The notes under the pieces were generated by a model, which was given only the letters and a program-made list of their open reading frames with translations, was not told the DNA's origin and searched no databases. A DNA stretch of 64,000 nt from Stentor coeruleus. Lineage: Eukaryota; Ciliophora; Heterotrichea; Heterotrichida; Stentoridae. This document shows positions 28,806 to 38,700 of the stretch, piece by piece; positions within the stretch are counted from its first letter, which is position 1, and the number at the start of each line of letters is the position of its first letter. The stretch spans positions 16,841 through 80,840 of the forward strand of contig MPUH01000211.1 of the NCBI GenBank assembly GCA_001970955.1, written 5' to 3'. Made by a program: the position numbers and the translations under genes.

Positions 28806-31022
28806 TTATTCAATTAGTTTAAATTTTGGTATTGGTTTCTCATTATTACTCTGTGGTAAAGATCTGAGTAATCTTATAGTTGGACGACCATGAGGACAAT
28901 TCCAAGGATGGTTTAATGTTGAGAGGTTATTAAGAATATCATTCATTTTCCTGGTTTCTAAACTTGTCCCGATCATAACAGCTTGTCTACAAGCTCGGGA
29001 TGCAAACATATTCCTATATTTTCTAGGCATAGTTAATCTTGCAACTTCATATATATCATGAACTATACTAACATTTTTAAGGCTTTCAAGCATTTCCATG
29101 AAATCTGAGACTTCAAAGACTGTGTTTTTAGATAATGGGAATGAATGGATGTAATATCTTGACCCAGGAGGATTTTCTGGCTCGTATTTTAATATAAAAC
29201 CATTGAGATTAAATGCTTCAGCGTATTGGTTTATTAAAGACTCATCTTCAGCATTTAGTTCTAGTTTTTTTGGGATTATTAAAGGTTGTTTTACTATGTT
29301 GGTAGTTTTTTGTAAGGTTTCAAAAAGGTATTTTTCATCTGCTGCATGTTGGTCGACTATAAAAAGTTTTTGATCTTTTTGCGTTATGATGAAACCTTTG
29401 TTGAACTGACCGATTAAAGAAAGATCTCGGAAATTGGATTTTAGAAAACTTAAAGAAGCATCTAAGGATAGGTTAGATGTTGGGTTTTGGCTTATAGGGT
29501 CTTGTGAGTATTGAGTGATTGAGATAGGAGATATTGATGATAAGGTCCAAGGAAGGATATGGTTATTTTTTAATGTGCTAAGATTTAAGGATGATGAAAT
29601 TTCTGTTGGATTTAAGTCAGAAGGGAATATAGGCTGATTTGCTATATGGTCAATATTATTTGTAGGGGATATTTTTGTTGATAGTGTATAAGATTTTTCT
29701 AAAGATTCTGAAGATAAAATTGTGGTGGAAGGTTTGGATGCACTAAAGGTAAAACTTTTTATTGAAGGTTGTTTTTCTAATGTTGGTTGCGGGTTGATAT
29801 TAGAGTTTTCCTGAGGTGTTAGTTTATTATAAATAATTGGCGATATTATTTCCTTGATTTTTTCTTCAGGTGTATTTTTCATGATATTAAATGTAGACGG
29901 GTTGATTGAGTTGTAATTTAAAGGTAGTGGGGTGACAGTTCTTCCTTGTGCAAGCCTTATTGTATTCGCTACCCTCTCCATCTTTTCTTCATTAATCCTA
30001 CCAGACTCTTTTTTTTCTTCCAAATCCACACACCCTGCCATTGCCTCTACCGCTTTTCCTATCATTTCAGCAAACAACTTCCCAACTTCCCCTTCTTCAT
30101 TAAAATACACCATCATCTTATCACTATTCACATTAACATCAAATCCTTCTTTCATTTCTAACAGTATCACATATCCTGGCATATTAATAAAATCCCTAAA
30201 CATAGCATTAAATATTTTCTTTAAAGCACTAGGCATATCAACAATCCTTTTATTCAAATAAAAACTCTGAACTTTTTTCTTAATATCCTTACACGGATTC
30301 GATAAAAATGCTGTAATTTTACACTTGCAATCTTCAACTGTATATTCTTTAAAATACTTAACCATTTCTCTACCAATTTGTATCTGTAGTTTCGCTAATA
30401 AATTATTAGAATTCATCGCTGGGACAAGTATGTTTTTTTTCCCAGTTAAATCAACATGTAATAAAGATATTTTTTTATCATAATGCACTAAGGAATAGTT
30501 TTCAATTACTTGTATACTTTTTCTTAGATAAAATGCTCCACGATTCCTAAGATCATTTAATCTGACTGGATTGTCATTGAAAATATCGTATATGAAAATT
30601 GTTGTCCCGATATTCCCTGGTTCTAAAGTTTGTTTTGTTATTTTTCCATTTTCAACTTCTAGTTTATGAGCTTGTGAATCTTGTGATGTACGGGTAAATA
30701 TACGTAAGCGGGAAAGACGGGATATTGAGAATAAGGCCATACCGCGAAAACCTAAGGTTTTTATTGATGTGATTTCGTTCTCGGATGTTAGTTTAGATGT
30801 TGCCCCTTGGGAAAAAAGCTTTGGGATGTCTAGTGGGTTGATTCCGTGGCCATTGTCTGAGACTTCAAGACCTTCGATTCCATGTTTGAAAATTGTGATT
30901 TTTATGCTGTTAGCCCCCGAGTCTAAGGAATTTTCTAGGAGCTCTTTGAGAATTGACACAAGGTCTTGGATGTTTTGTTCTGCAGTCACTCGATTGGCCA
31001 GGTCTGTGTGAAGGTAGTTCAT
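28806..31022 (-). CDS. PMS2: DNA mismatch repair MutL homolog PMS2
   Basis: The 738-residue product has the GHKL ATPase N-terminus: KELLENSLDSGANS (Glu and Asn for Mg-ATP), VSDNGHGI, and GFRGMAL at 91-97. The C-terminus has the PMS2 endonuclease motif DQHAADEKYLFE and the zinc/metal motifs ACRQAVMIG and PWNCPHGRPT. With an MLH1 partner it nicks the daughter strand near mismatches. Between about 340 and 520 is a long Ser/Thr/Asn-rich linker. The usual GFRGEAL Glu is Met here, and the N-terminal RIAAGEV motif is divergent (RVTAEQNI), so ATPase details may differ. It is complete and intronless. Confidence 0.93.
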   Translation of the reverse strand: MNYLHTDLANRVTAEQNIQDLVSILKELLENSLDSGANSIKITIFKHGIEGLEVSDNGHGINPLDIPKLFSQGATSKLTSENEITSIKTLGFRGMALFSISRLSRLRIFTRTSQDSQAHKLEVENGKITKQTLEPGNIGTTIFIYDIFNDNPVRLNDLRNRGAFYLRKSIQVIENYSLVHYDKKISLLHVDLTGKKNILVPAMNSNNLLAKLQIQIGREMVKYFKEYTVEDCKCKITAFLSNPCKDIKKKVQSFYLNKRIVDMPSALKKIFNAMFRDFINMPGYVILLEMKEGFDVNVNSDKMMVYFNEEGEVGKLFAEMIGKAVEAMAGCVDLEEKKESGRINEEKMERVANTIRLAQGRTVTPLPLNYNSINPSTFNIMKNTPEEKIKEIISPIIYNKLTPQENSNINPQPTLEKQPSIKSFTFSASKPSTTILSSESLEKSYTLSTKISPTNNIDHIANQPIFPSDLNPTEISSSLNLSTLKNNHILPWTLSSISPISITQYSQDPISQNPTSNLSLDASLSFLKSNFRDLSLIGQFNKGFIITQKDQKLFIVDQHAADEKYLFETLQKTTNIVKQPLIIPKKLELNAEDESLINQYAEAFNLNGFILKYEPENPPGSRYYIHSFPLSKNTVFEVSDFMEMLESLKNVSIVHDIYEVARLTMPRKYRNMFASRACRQAVMIGTSLETRKMNDILNNLSTLNHPWNCPHGRPTIRLLRSLPQSNNEKPIPKFKLIE

Positions 31023-31542
31023 TATTATTACCCCCTTTGGATTAGATGATAATTTGCAAGTTTTTTTGTATGGGAAAATTTGGATTTTGGGGATGCTAAA
31101 TTGATTTTGATAAGTTTTGATTAAGAAAAGATAGTTTTAGTTGGAATTTGTGGGAATTATATTGATTAGAATTTGGGATAAGTTTAGATAAGAGGTTTTA
31201 GGTTAAGTTGTGGTATAGTTGTATATTTAAAAATATCATGCATTTTAATAAAAAAAGATTATATATTGATAAAAACAAAACAGGTCATGAAATTATTTCC
31301 AAAAAAGTTTAAGATTTTTTTATAGTAGTTTATTTCATTATTTTTATTATTTAGTTTAACATATTTTCTCAGAAGTCATATGCATTTTTTTAAATATCAA
31401 ATGCAAATGCTTATACACTTTTATATTTTAGTTCTAATTTCAAGAATAAACTTTCTTTTTCCTATAAAACTCTTTTCTTTTTATAAGCAAAAAAATCTTA
31501 TTTTTTAAACATAATAAAAAAGCAAGTAATTATTTGTAAATA
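31023..31542. other. Intergenic, nothing recognised
   Basis: The stretch is the 5' flank of PMS2. The part next to the PMS2 start is rich in G and T on the plus strand (so rich in C on the coding strand); the rest is AT-rich with T tracts. Confidence 0.5.
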
Positions 31543-31779
31543 ATGGGATGCTGTATTGCTAATAGGGTTGAGGGTGAATATTGTATGTATGATTTAAGAA
31601 TTATAGAAGAAAAAGAACAACTGTTGGAGAGGGCGGTTAAAGAAGAATTCTTTTCACTTAGTAGCAGTTCGTCGATTATTGTGTTTGAAGTTTGCGAAGA
31701 AAAATGTGAAAATTCTAAGTTAAATGAAAATTCTATCAAATACCATAAAAGCACTGAGAAAACTTTGGAAGAGTGGTAA
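31543..31779 (+). CDS. Small dual-acylated protein candidate
   Basis: The 78-residue product starts MGCCIANRVEGEYCMYDL. Met-Gly followed by two cysteines is the classic signal for myristoylation plus palmitoylation, which favours this strand over the overlapping minus-strand frame. The rest is Glu/Ser-rich and probably partly helical. No known domain is present. It would be a small membrane-peripheral protein. Confidence 0.5.
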   Translation: MGCCIANRVEGEYCMYDLRIIEEKEQLLERAVKEEFFSLSSSSSIIVFEVCEEKCENSKLNENSIKYHKSTEKTLEEW

Positions 31780-32810
31780 AAATTGGGCATAAATAATCTT
31801 AAAGCATTTTGTCATCAGAAAACATGAAGAGAAGTCGGTTTCATATTAAGAATATCAAAAAAACACTAATTGGGGTATTTATTGTTACTGCTTTAAGGTT
31901 TTTTGTAAAAATAATTGTATTTATCCTAAATTATTTTCAATAAAATATGTATATGTTTATTAGAATGATAGGAAATATATAATAAAGGTATTTACTTCTT
32001 TTTTTTTAAAATGTTTTGATTTTAAAGGAATTTTTTGTTAAAATTTCATGAATAACTTAGACTAATTTTACAGTTTTCAAACTTAAATTGTAAGTAAGGA
32101 TAATATGATTTAAATATAAAGTATTTATGAGATGAAATAATAATATAGTAAAATAAATCTAAAAAATACTATGAGGATTTAGCATTAATTGCAATACTTA
32201 GAAGAATTAAATGTTAAAGAAAATAGCAATAGTTTGGATGAGTGTTTGTAATATTTTTTAAAAATATAAAATAATTTGAGCCAAATAAGTTTGTAATCTA
32301 ATAAATATCATATATTATAATTTATATAATATAAAGATATAGCTATACAGTCATAATAAATAACTTAGAAGAGGTAATTTATTTTTTGCATATTCTAAAG
32401 ATAAAAAATATATATATGATGCATTTCTAGAAATAGCTTCAAAGAAATTATTAATTCTTCTATATTTTCTCAAAAATAAACTATTATTAAACTTAATTAT
32501 ACGAATATATAAAACAATATCGAGCAAGCTACAGTGTCCAAAGTTTTATTCTATCATCAGCAATACACTAACAATATGCATGATAATCTAACCTGTATAA
32601 ACTCTTAACATACACCATTTTGCGTTTACTTTTTACAATTTCTTATATAAACTTTTACATTATTCCTTAAACATAATATCCTCAGCAAAATTATAAAACT
32701 TAAGCCTTTCTATATCATAATCATATCTAAATCCTTATATTAAAAAAAAATCCTATTAACTCTTGCTACACAAACCAAATTTTTTTTGATGACATAATCT
32801 TATTATCTTA
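31780..32810. other. Intergenic; one weak 39-codon frame
   Basis: About 1 kb of very AT-rich DNA. A plus-strand ATG frame at 31824-31943 (MKRSRFHIKNIKK then a hydrophobic stretch, 39 residues) could be a tiny membrane protein but is weak. Nothing else is seen. Confidence 0.45.
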
Positions 32811-33272
32811 CTAAGAAAATCCATACTTGGTAAATTCTGCATTCATAATCTGAGTGAATTGGGGTTTTCCAATCATGCTTTTTTCTGTAATCTGAGGGAA
32901 ATCCTGCTTTAAATAAATTTCCGGGTTTTTGACCCCAGCTACCATCATTGCTTGTAACAACGTATAATAATCTAAAGACCCTTCTCCAGCAATATCATAA
33001 GCATCAAACATAGTTTCAAAATCACCAGATGTCAAATAAGCAGGAACATGGGCACTTGGGTTCTTTATTTGATTTTTGATATTACTAAGTTGTTCTAATA
33101 TATGATGTCTAACATTAACAGGCCTATCATGTAAGATTTGTGTTAAAAGCTTGTTAAACAGTTCATGGATTTTATGGTTTCTCAAATATCCTTCATATTT
33201 CTCAACAATGTTGGCTGAAGGCTGAGTCTCAATAGGATTTTTACCTTTAGCTTTTTTGAGTAAACGTACCAT
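32811..33272 (-). CDS. EFCAB10-like RIIa/EF-hand protein
   Basis: The 153-residue product combines an RIIa-type docking helix pair (about 22-65: EGYLRNHKIHELFNKLLTQI, DRPVNVRHHILEQL) with an EF-hand-like pair (about 85-115: FDAYDIAGEGSLDYYTLLQAM). The layout and length match EFCAB10, a ciliary protein. RIIa modules dimerise and bind amphipathic helices in AKAPs or radial-spoke proteins. The EF loop (DIAGEGSLDYYT) keeps Asp at position 1, but the last acidic ligand is lost, so calcium binding is doubtful. Confidence 0.82.
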   Translation of the reverse strand: MVRLLKKAKGKNPIETQPSANIVEKYEGYLRNHKIHELFNKLLTQILHDRPVNVRHHILEQLSNIKNQIKNPSAHVPAYLTSGDFETMFDAYDIAGEGSLDYYTLLQAMMVAGVKNPEIYLKQDFPQITEKSMIGKPQFTQIMNAEFTKYGFS

Positions 33273-34360
33273 TTATTATAATCATTCTAAAAATTATTTG
33301 ATCAAAGAAAACTTTATAAACCTTCTTAGAAATTATCAGGATCTTAACATCTTTGTCATAGACTCTAAATAGCTTAGGTATTTCAATCATAAAATTAAAA
33401 TGAAGAATGTTTAAATTTCATTGCAATTATAAGGATCTTAGCTGCAGAGTTTTTTCATTATAATCTTGTTCTTTCAAAGGTAAAAGGATATTTTCGTAAA
33501 TTTCAAAGAAACATTTATTTATGTTTAATTTCTCTTATTATAATGCACAAGATAAATTCACACAAATTCCTAGTCCTTATAAATTTGCATTTATCAACTT
33601 TTTATCCTAGTTTTTTAAGTTTCCGTCTCATTTCTTGAAACTTTTCAGTTATTATTAAAGAGCTACAACAATTAGAATTGTTAGTTTTTGTTTATTTAAT
33701 ATTTGCAACAAGCTTTTCTATGTTTAATAAATAAAAAGATTTTTTCGACCCTAGTTTTTGAAATTCTAGATCTGAATTCCTAAATTATTATTAAAAATCC
33801 CTTATAACTGCATATAGATTTTATTTTTTGATATGCAGGCTACACTATATTCACAAGTTTTTTATATTTTTAATTTTTTTCTCTGCCAAAAGCTCGTTTT
33901 TTTCTTGATTAAACTCTAGGTCGACACCTTATTAAACTTTACGAACGCTTAAAAATTTTAGAAGAGTGCAATTGCCTTAGGATATCACCAGATTTTTTAT
34001 TGTTTTATTAAAAAATTGAATTTTTTTAATAGTAATATTTCATCGAATTACATGTTATATTTTTCAACCAAATAAATCAACTTGTTTTATATTATAAATT
34101 TTATGATGCATCCAATTAAAGATAAATATTTTAAACATTCAATTCAAGCTTTAAAAAGTAAAAGATGTAATCATATTATCCATATTTCATAGCCAATAAT
34201 AATTATTTTCTATCATAAAACCCTATACATTCTTTCATCAAATAGCTTAAAACCCAATCATTACTTATTAAGTTTTTTGAATTTTTATCATAATAATAAT
34301 TTTAAGAACTCAAAAAGAAAAAGTACTTAAATGTCTGGTATTAGAAGTTATAAAGCATTA
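33273..34360. other. Divergent gap with a possible coding remnant
   Basis: AT-rich DNA between the EFCAB10-like gene and an acylated coiled-coil gene. The minus strand at 33602-33960 holds a coiled-coil-like remnant, listed separately. No intact gene is seen. Confidence 0.5.
33602..33960 (-). pseudogene. Possible decayed coiled-coil gene
   Basis: Minus-strand reading gives GVDLEFNQEKNELLAEKKIK, then stops. A second frame then reads NSDLEFQKLGSKKSFYLLNI and EKLVANIK, a TAA, and finally EKFQEMRRKLKKLG with TAA at 33602. These segments are far more protein-like than the surrounding sequence, but the breaks are not removable introns. Evidence is composition only. Confidence 0.33.
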
Positions 34361-35080
34361 ATGGGTTGTGGGAACAGTTCAGTTGATAATCAAATGAGAG
34401 CTCTTGTTGATGAGATGAATTCTAGTGTTGCTAGTAAAAGTTTATTACAATATAGAATAAACCAGCTCAAAGCTTTTCAGGCAGGTAGAAAAGCTTATCC
34501 TGACATTGTCGAAGTTAAAGAAGCCCAGCTACAACTTATAAGCCTTAATAAAGAGGTAAAAGATACAGAAAATCTGCTTCTTTCAATAAAAGTTTGTAGC
34601 GATGAAGAGCATATTCAAGCTCTTGAAGACACTTATGTAAAACTTAGTACTTTATTGTCTGAACGTGAAGCTGAAGCTATTTCTCTTGAAGAAGAAGTTA
34701 AAAAAGAAATCGATTTATATGAAAACTTACAAAATTGCCTCACTGAAATGTCTGCTGAAAACGAAAGACTGACTGTTGAGATTGAAGAGATAAAAAACTC
34801 AGAACATTTTAGAGATCTTGAGAAGATAGTTGAAGAAGATGATAATATAAACAATATTATAAGAGAAAGGGAAAGCAAAAAGCAACAAATGCTTAGAAGT
34901 AAAAATGAGTCTTTGAATAAGAGTATTCTTCGTGGTGGGCAGGATATGCAGGTACCACAGATTATTGTTACTAGTTCATTACAGATAGAAGAGAGGAATA
35001 AATTGCAAATACCTAGATTTCGGCTATCTAATATGAGTATGGGAGGGACTTCAAGTATGTTGACAAGTATTAAGAAATGA
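34361..35080 (+). CDS. Dual-acylated coiled-coil protein
   Basis: An upstream ATG exists at 34331, but I prefer 34361 because the protein then begins MGCGNSSVDNQMRALVDEMN, a strong myristoylation/palmitoylation signal. The 239-residue product is mostly coiled coil (about 15-180, Glu/Leu/Lys-rich) with a Ser/Met-rich tail. It probably lines a membrane or ciliary surface. No family name is known to me. It ends 226 bp before the start of the calcium-dependent kinase, also acylated. Confidence 0.72.
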   Translation: MGCGNSSVDNQMRALVDEMNSSVASKSLLQYRINQLKAFQAGRKAYPDIVEVKEAQLQLISLNKEVKDTENLLLSIKVCSDEEHIQALEDTYVKLSTLLSEREAEAISLEEEVKKEIDLYENLQNCLTEMSAENERLTVEIEEIKNSEHFRDLEKIVEEDDNINNIIRERESKKQQMLRSKNESLNKSILRGGQDMQVPQIIVTSSLQIEERNKLQIPRFRLSNMSMGGTSSMLTSIKK

Positions 35081-35306
35081 TTAAAATTAGGATTTTTATT
35101 AAACTTTTTTTTGGATTATTTTGAAGAGACTTTTAAGTTTTGTGGGCTTTTTTTGTTATGAGATTAACATGAGAAGTTTTGTTTATGAAATGAGAAGTTT
35201 GTTGTTTAGGATATGGGAAAAGTAGATTATTGGTAAAAATACATATTTTTATGTATAGGATAAGAAATATTAGGAATGATTGCTAAATGTATCTAAATTA
35301 AATAAT

Positions 35307-36722
35307 ATGGGTGCATGTTTTGCAAACAACGGAGAATGTGACTCTTTTCCTAAAGCTATTGAACATTCTAATGGTCTACCTATTGAGCAAGTCTACAAAC
35401 TCTCGAAAAAAATCGGGGGTGGATCATTTGGAACAGTTTGGCTAGCTCATAGAAAAGATAATCATAAATACAAATTCGCTGTCAAAAAGATCAACAAAAA
35501 AGAAGTAGAAAACACTGAACTGGACCTTTTAAGAAGAGAAATTGATGTATTAAGAGAAGTAGACCATCCTAATATTATCAAGTTTTACGATACATATGAA
35601 GATAGCAACCATATCTTTATCGTCATGGAATATTGTTCAGGTGGAGAACTTTTTACAAAAATAACCTCCCAAGGATATCTCCATGAAAGTGAAGCTCGTG
35701 TTTATATGAGAAAAATGCTCATGGCAGTAAGTCACTTACACAGTTTAAAAATAGTCCACAGGGATTTGAAAACAGAAAATTTTCTCTTTGATTCAAACTG
35801 CGCCACTAAAGAACTGAAACTTGTTGATTTCGGGCTTTCCAACAAATTCGGGAAAAATTTCGAACAGCTACATTCTCAAGTTGGGACGATATACTATGTT
35901 GCCCCAGAAGTTCTTAAAGGAAATTATGATTCTAAATGCGATATGTGGTCTTTAGGTGTGCTTATGTATACTATGCTTTCTGGGGATTTACCTTTTTTTG
36001 ATGATGATTTAAGTGTGGTTTATAAAAAACTTAATAGCGGAACTTATTCATTTTCTAAAAAAGTTTGGGAATCAGTTTCAGGAACTGCTAAAGATTTATT
36101 GTCAAATTTACTTGTTGTAGACCCTGAAAAAAGATATTCTGCTATGGACTCTTTACATCATGAATGGTTTGTATCTTTGCAAAAAAGAGAATCTTTAATG
36201 ACTGCGAGTATTTATGAGTCATTTAAAAATTTTCGTAGGAATAGTATTTTTCAAAGAGAAGCACTGAGACTTATGGTTAAACATATACCAGAAGAAAGAC
36301 TTGAAAAACTTAAGAATTTGTTTTTTAGTCTTGATACATCAGGATCTGGTTTGGTTAAAGTTGAAGATCTTGTTAATTCATTAAAAGAACTTGGTAGTAT
36401 GAATGAGATTGAAATAACTGAAATTATTAGTTCAATGGATAGTAACAATACTGGGATGATTTATTACTCAGATTTTATCTCAGGAGCAATTATGGCAAAA
36501 AAAGAAATTATGGAAGAAGCTTTATGGTTAACTTTTAAGCAACTTGATATTGATAATAAAGGAGTACTTACTGAAGAATCATTAAGAAGGGCATTAGAAT
36601 ATATAGGCAGGAATGTGACTGATGAACAAATTCAAAGTATTATTGAAACTGTGAATAAAACTGGTGGTCTTATTACTTATGATGATTTTAAGCAAATCAT
36701 TTATGGAACTTTCGAATCTTGA
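35307..36722 (+). CDS. Calcium-dependent protein kinase (CDPK), acylated
   Basis: The start at 35307 gives MGACFANNGECDSF, a myristoylation/palmitoylation signal; the longer frame begins only with a TTG. In the 471-residue product, a Ser/Thr kinase domain (about 30-290) has KKIGGGSFGTVW, FAVKKI (ATP Lys), IVHRDLKTENFL, DFGLSN and APEVLKG. An autoinhibitory junction and a four-EF-hand calmodulin-like domain follow: SLDTSGSGLVKVEDL, SMDSNNTGMIYYSDF, QLDIDNKGVLTEESL, and a fourth, degenerate hand starting VNKTGGLITYDDF. Calcium binding relieves inhibition. It ends 28 bp from the stop of the next, convergent gene. Confidence 0.95.
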   Translation: MGACFANNGECDSFPKAIEHSNGLPIEQVYKLSKKIGGGSFGTVWLAHRKDNHKYKFAVKKINKKEVENTELDLLRREIDVLREVDHPNIIKFYDTYEDSNHIFIVMEYCSGGELFTKITSQGYLHESEARVYMRKMLMAVSHLHSLKIVHRDLKTENFLFDSNCATKELKLVDFGLSNKFGKNFEQLHSQVGTIYYVAPEVLKGNYDSKCDMWSLGVLMYTMLSGDLPFFDDDLSVVYKKLNSGTYSFSKKVWESVSGTAKDLLSNLLVVDPEKRYSAMDSLHHEWFVSLQKRESLMTASIYESFKNFRRNSIFQREALRLMVKHIPEERLEKLKNLFFSLDTSGSGLVKVEDLVNSLKELGSMNEIEITEIISSMDSNNTGMIYYSDFISGAIMAKKEIMEEALWLTFKQLDIDNKGVLTEESLRRALEYIGRNVTDEQIQSIIETVNKTGGLITYDDFKQIIYGTFES

Positions 36723-36750
36723 AGCTTAGAATTATTATCCTATATAAACT

Positions 36751-38142
36751 CTATTTTTTAAAAGTCTTCATATAAGTTGACTCCCATTTTTCCTGTTTTT
36801 CACCAAAGTTCAAATGACTTTTCCTATTTTCATTACTCGAAATATCATATTTCTGTGGCAAGCTTCCAGGTGCTTTAAAATCATATTGGAACTTAGACTT
36901 GCCATCATTAACATAAGACCCATACGTAAAATGGCAAGCAGTAATATTTTTCAAAGTTTCTTTATCAATTTGTGAAGGTCTTCCACTACTTTCTCCATAT
37001 CTTTTATAGCTAGTTTCAAACTTATTTTTAAAATCCCCAAGTGATAAACTGTTATTTTTACTATGTGGCGATGTTCTACTTTGTGGTGTAAGTGGACCAT
37101 GTGACTGAAAACTATCTTGTGCTGTAGTTTTTCTATATGAAACCGGGGTTTTTCCAGGATTATTAGGGAAATTCGGATTAGGGGCTGCATCGTTCCAAGT
37201 GCCAAATAAAATGTTTGAATTGTTGTTAGGTCTAGATTTTGAATAAGGTGTATAGCTACGATTTGAATAATTCGTAGTGTAGCTAGATTGCCATTTTGGT
37301 ATAGCAGAACCTAATGATATGTTTGTTGAATAGTCTTTTTCTGGAGGTTTAGATTTATCATTAAGTTGTTTACCTTGAAATGAATCTACAGATGTTGAGA
37401 TTCTTACTGGTTTTTCTTTACCCATATAAAGATGAGACTTTCTCATTTCCCCACCGTTTTTTTCATCTAATTGCATTGAGTATTCTAGTTTTATATAGTT
37501 TTCTTGCTTTTCAGTTTTCATGATTGGCTTGTAGCTACCGAAAACAACATGAGGGGTTGAGTCTGGGATGAATCTTTGAGGATTTGATGCACTGGATGCA
37601 CGATATTCTTTGTTTGTTGTGGAATATGTAGCTTCGTAGGTACCTACATGGAAATGAGCTTTGCGGTGGTTTTCTTTGATTTTGTCCATGTCGGCTTTGG
37701 ATAGTTTCGCAACTTGTTTTGCCATGAACTCAGAATGCCCGGTTGAAGTCATTTTCACTTTATCGTCACCAAAAGAGATGTGACTGGAAGGTGTAGCTTT
37801 TGTTTGATGATTTGAGCTTTTTTCATGTGTCACAAAAGAATCAGCCGCTGTTGTGGTGTAATCGTTAGAGTAGTTACCAAGCGAAAAGTGGTGTTTTTTT
37901 ACTTCAGATTTGTCCTGGGTGTTGAGATTTTCTTTAGGTATTTCATGTTCTTTAAAATGCGAAGATGCTTCTGATTTAGGTATTCCTTTGTAGTTACCTA
38001 AGACAATTTGAGTTTTACGGCTTTGATTAGAAAATTCTGCTAGTCTCTTGTCTTGACCTCTTATTACAATTTGCGCACCAGTGCTTACGTTATCGCTTGC
38101 CCCTGTAGTATTATTTGTCTTATAGATACCTTTCAGATCCAT
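36751..38142 (-). CDS. Protein with eleven ~39-residue [S/H]-h-x-h-G repeats, probable axonemal
   Basis: The 463-residue product repeats a unit built around a short beta-like motif ending in Gly, followed by Tyr/Ser/Thr-rich sequence: IVLGNYKG, HHFSLGNYSNDY, SHISFGDDKV, AHFHVGTYEATY, PHVVFGSYKP, SHLYMGKEKP, NISLGSAIPKW, ILFGTWNDA, NSLSLGDFKNKF, CHFTYGSYVND, SHLNFGEKQEKW. The motif glycines fall at residues 49, 89, 125, 167, 202, 241, 278, 314, 369, 408 and 447, mostly 35-42 apart. Regular short-motif repeats with aromatic anchors are typical of microtubule inner or surface proteins, so an axonemal role is my inference. The family is not named with confidence. Confidence 0.72.
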   Translation of the reverse strand: MDLKGIYKTNNTTGASDNVSTGAQIVIRGQDKRLAEFSNQSRKTQIVLGNYKGIPKSEASSHFKEHEIPKENLNTQDKSEVKKHHFSLGNYSNDYTTTAADSFVTHEKSSNHQTKATPSSHISFGDDKVKMTSTGHSEFMAKQVAKLSKADMDKIKENHRKAHFHVGTYEATYSTTNKEYRASSASNPQRFIPDSTPHVVFGSYKPIMKTEKQENYIKLEYSMQLDEKNGGEMRKSHLYMGKEKPVRISTSVDSFQGKQLNDKSKPPEKDYSTNISLGSAIPKWQSSYTTNYSNRSYTPYSKSRPNNNSNILFGTWNDAAPNPNFPNNPGKTPVSYRKTTAQDSFQSHGPLTPQSRTSPHSKNNSLSLGDFKNKFETSYKRYGESSGRPSQIDKETLKNITACHFTYGSYVNDGKSKFQYDFKAPGSLPQKYDISSNENRKSHLNFGEKQEKWESTYMKTFKK

Positions 38143-38293
38143 TAGCGAAAAATATAAATTATTTAATTCAGTNATCGCTTGCCCCTGTAGTATTATTTGT
38201 CTTATAGATACCTTTCAGATCCATTAGCGAAAAATATTATGNTATAGATACCTTTCAGATCCATTAGCGAAAAATATAAATTATTTAATTCAG
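38091..38293. repeat. Triplicated segment around two Ns
   Basis: The start region of the repeat-protein gene (CTTTCAGATCCATTAGCG and flanks) occurs three times. The copies are joined by N at 38173 and 38242, and the middle one is truncated. This looks like an assembly join failure. The first copy belongs to the gene. Confidence 0.8.
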
Positions 38294-38700
38294 TTTTAGT
38301 ATGTAAAAAGATCAGAGTTATTCATAAAATTTTGTAAAATCAAAAACTCAACATTTACCAACCTTTATCTTGTTTTTATTAATATAGATATTGTTTGAAT
38401 TTTTTATGTTGTCTGTGATATCAGTTATTAATCGTAAAGTATCTATTTCTAATCAATTTCATAGCAATATACATAATAGTACCACCCTGGCATAAATAAA
38501 AAAAAGTTTAAATTATGAATCATTGCAATAAATATCTTAGTTAGTGTCTAAAAAAAAACCCTTTTAACTGCTACATTTAAATCATAAAAACTAACAACTA
38601 TAAATTTTTACCTTAAATAAATACTTAAAAGTTGAAAAAAAAAAATTCTTATTCTCATCATATAATAATTTGTATTAAAAATCTTATCCCATTATAAACT
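38143..38700. other. Intergenic, assembly-disturbed
   Basis: The left part is the N-linked triplication. The rest is AT-rich, with no gene seen before the 3' end of the next minus-strand gene. Confidence 0.55.

Noticed and set aside
31530-31790. 86-codon minus-strand frame opposite the small MGCC protein
   Set aside because: The plus strand has a strong acylation-type start and better composition; the minus frame is hydrophobic and Ser-rich without motifs.
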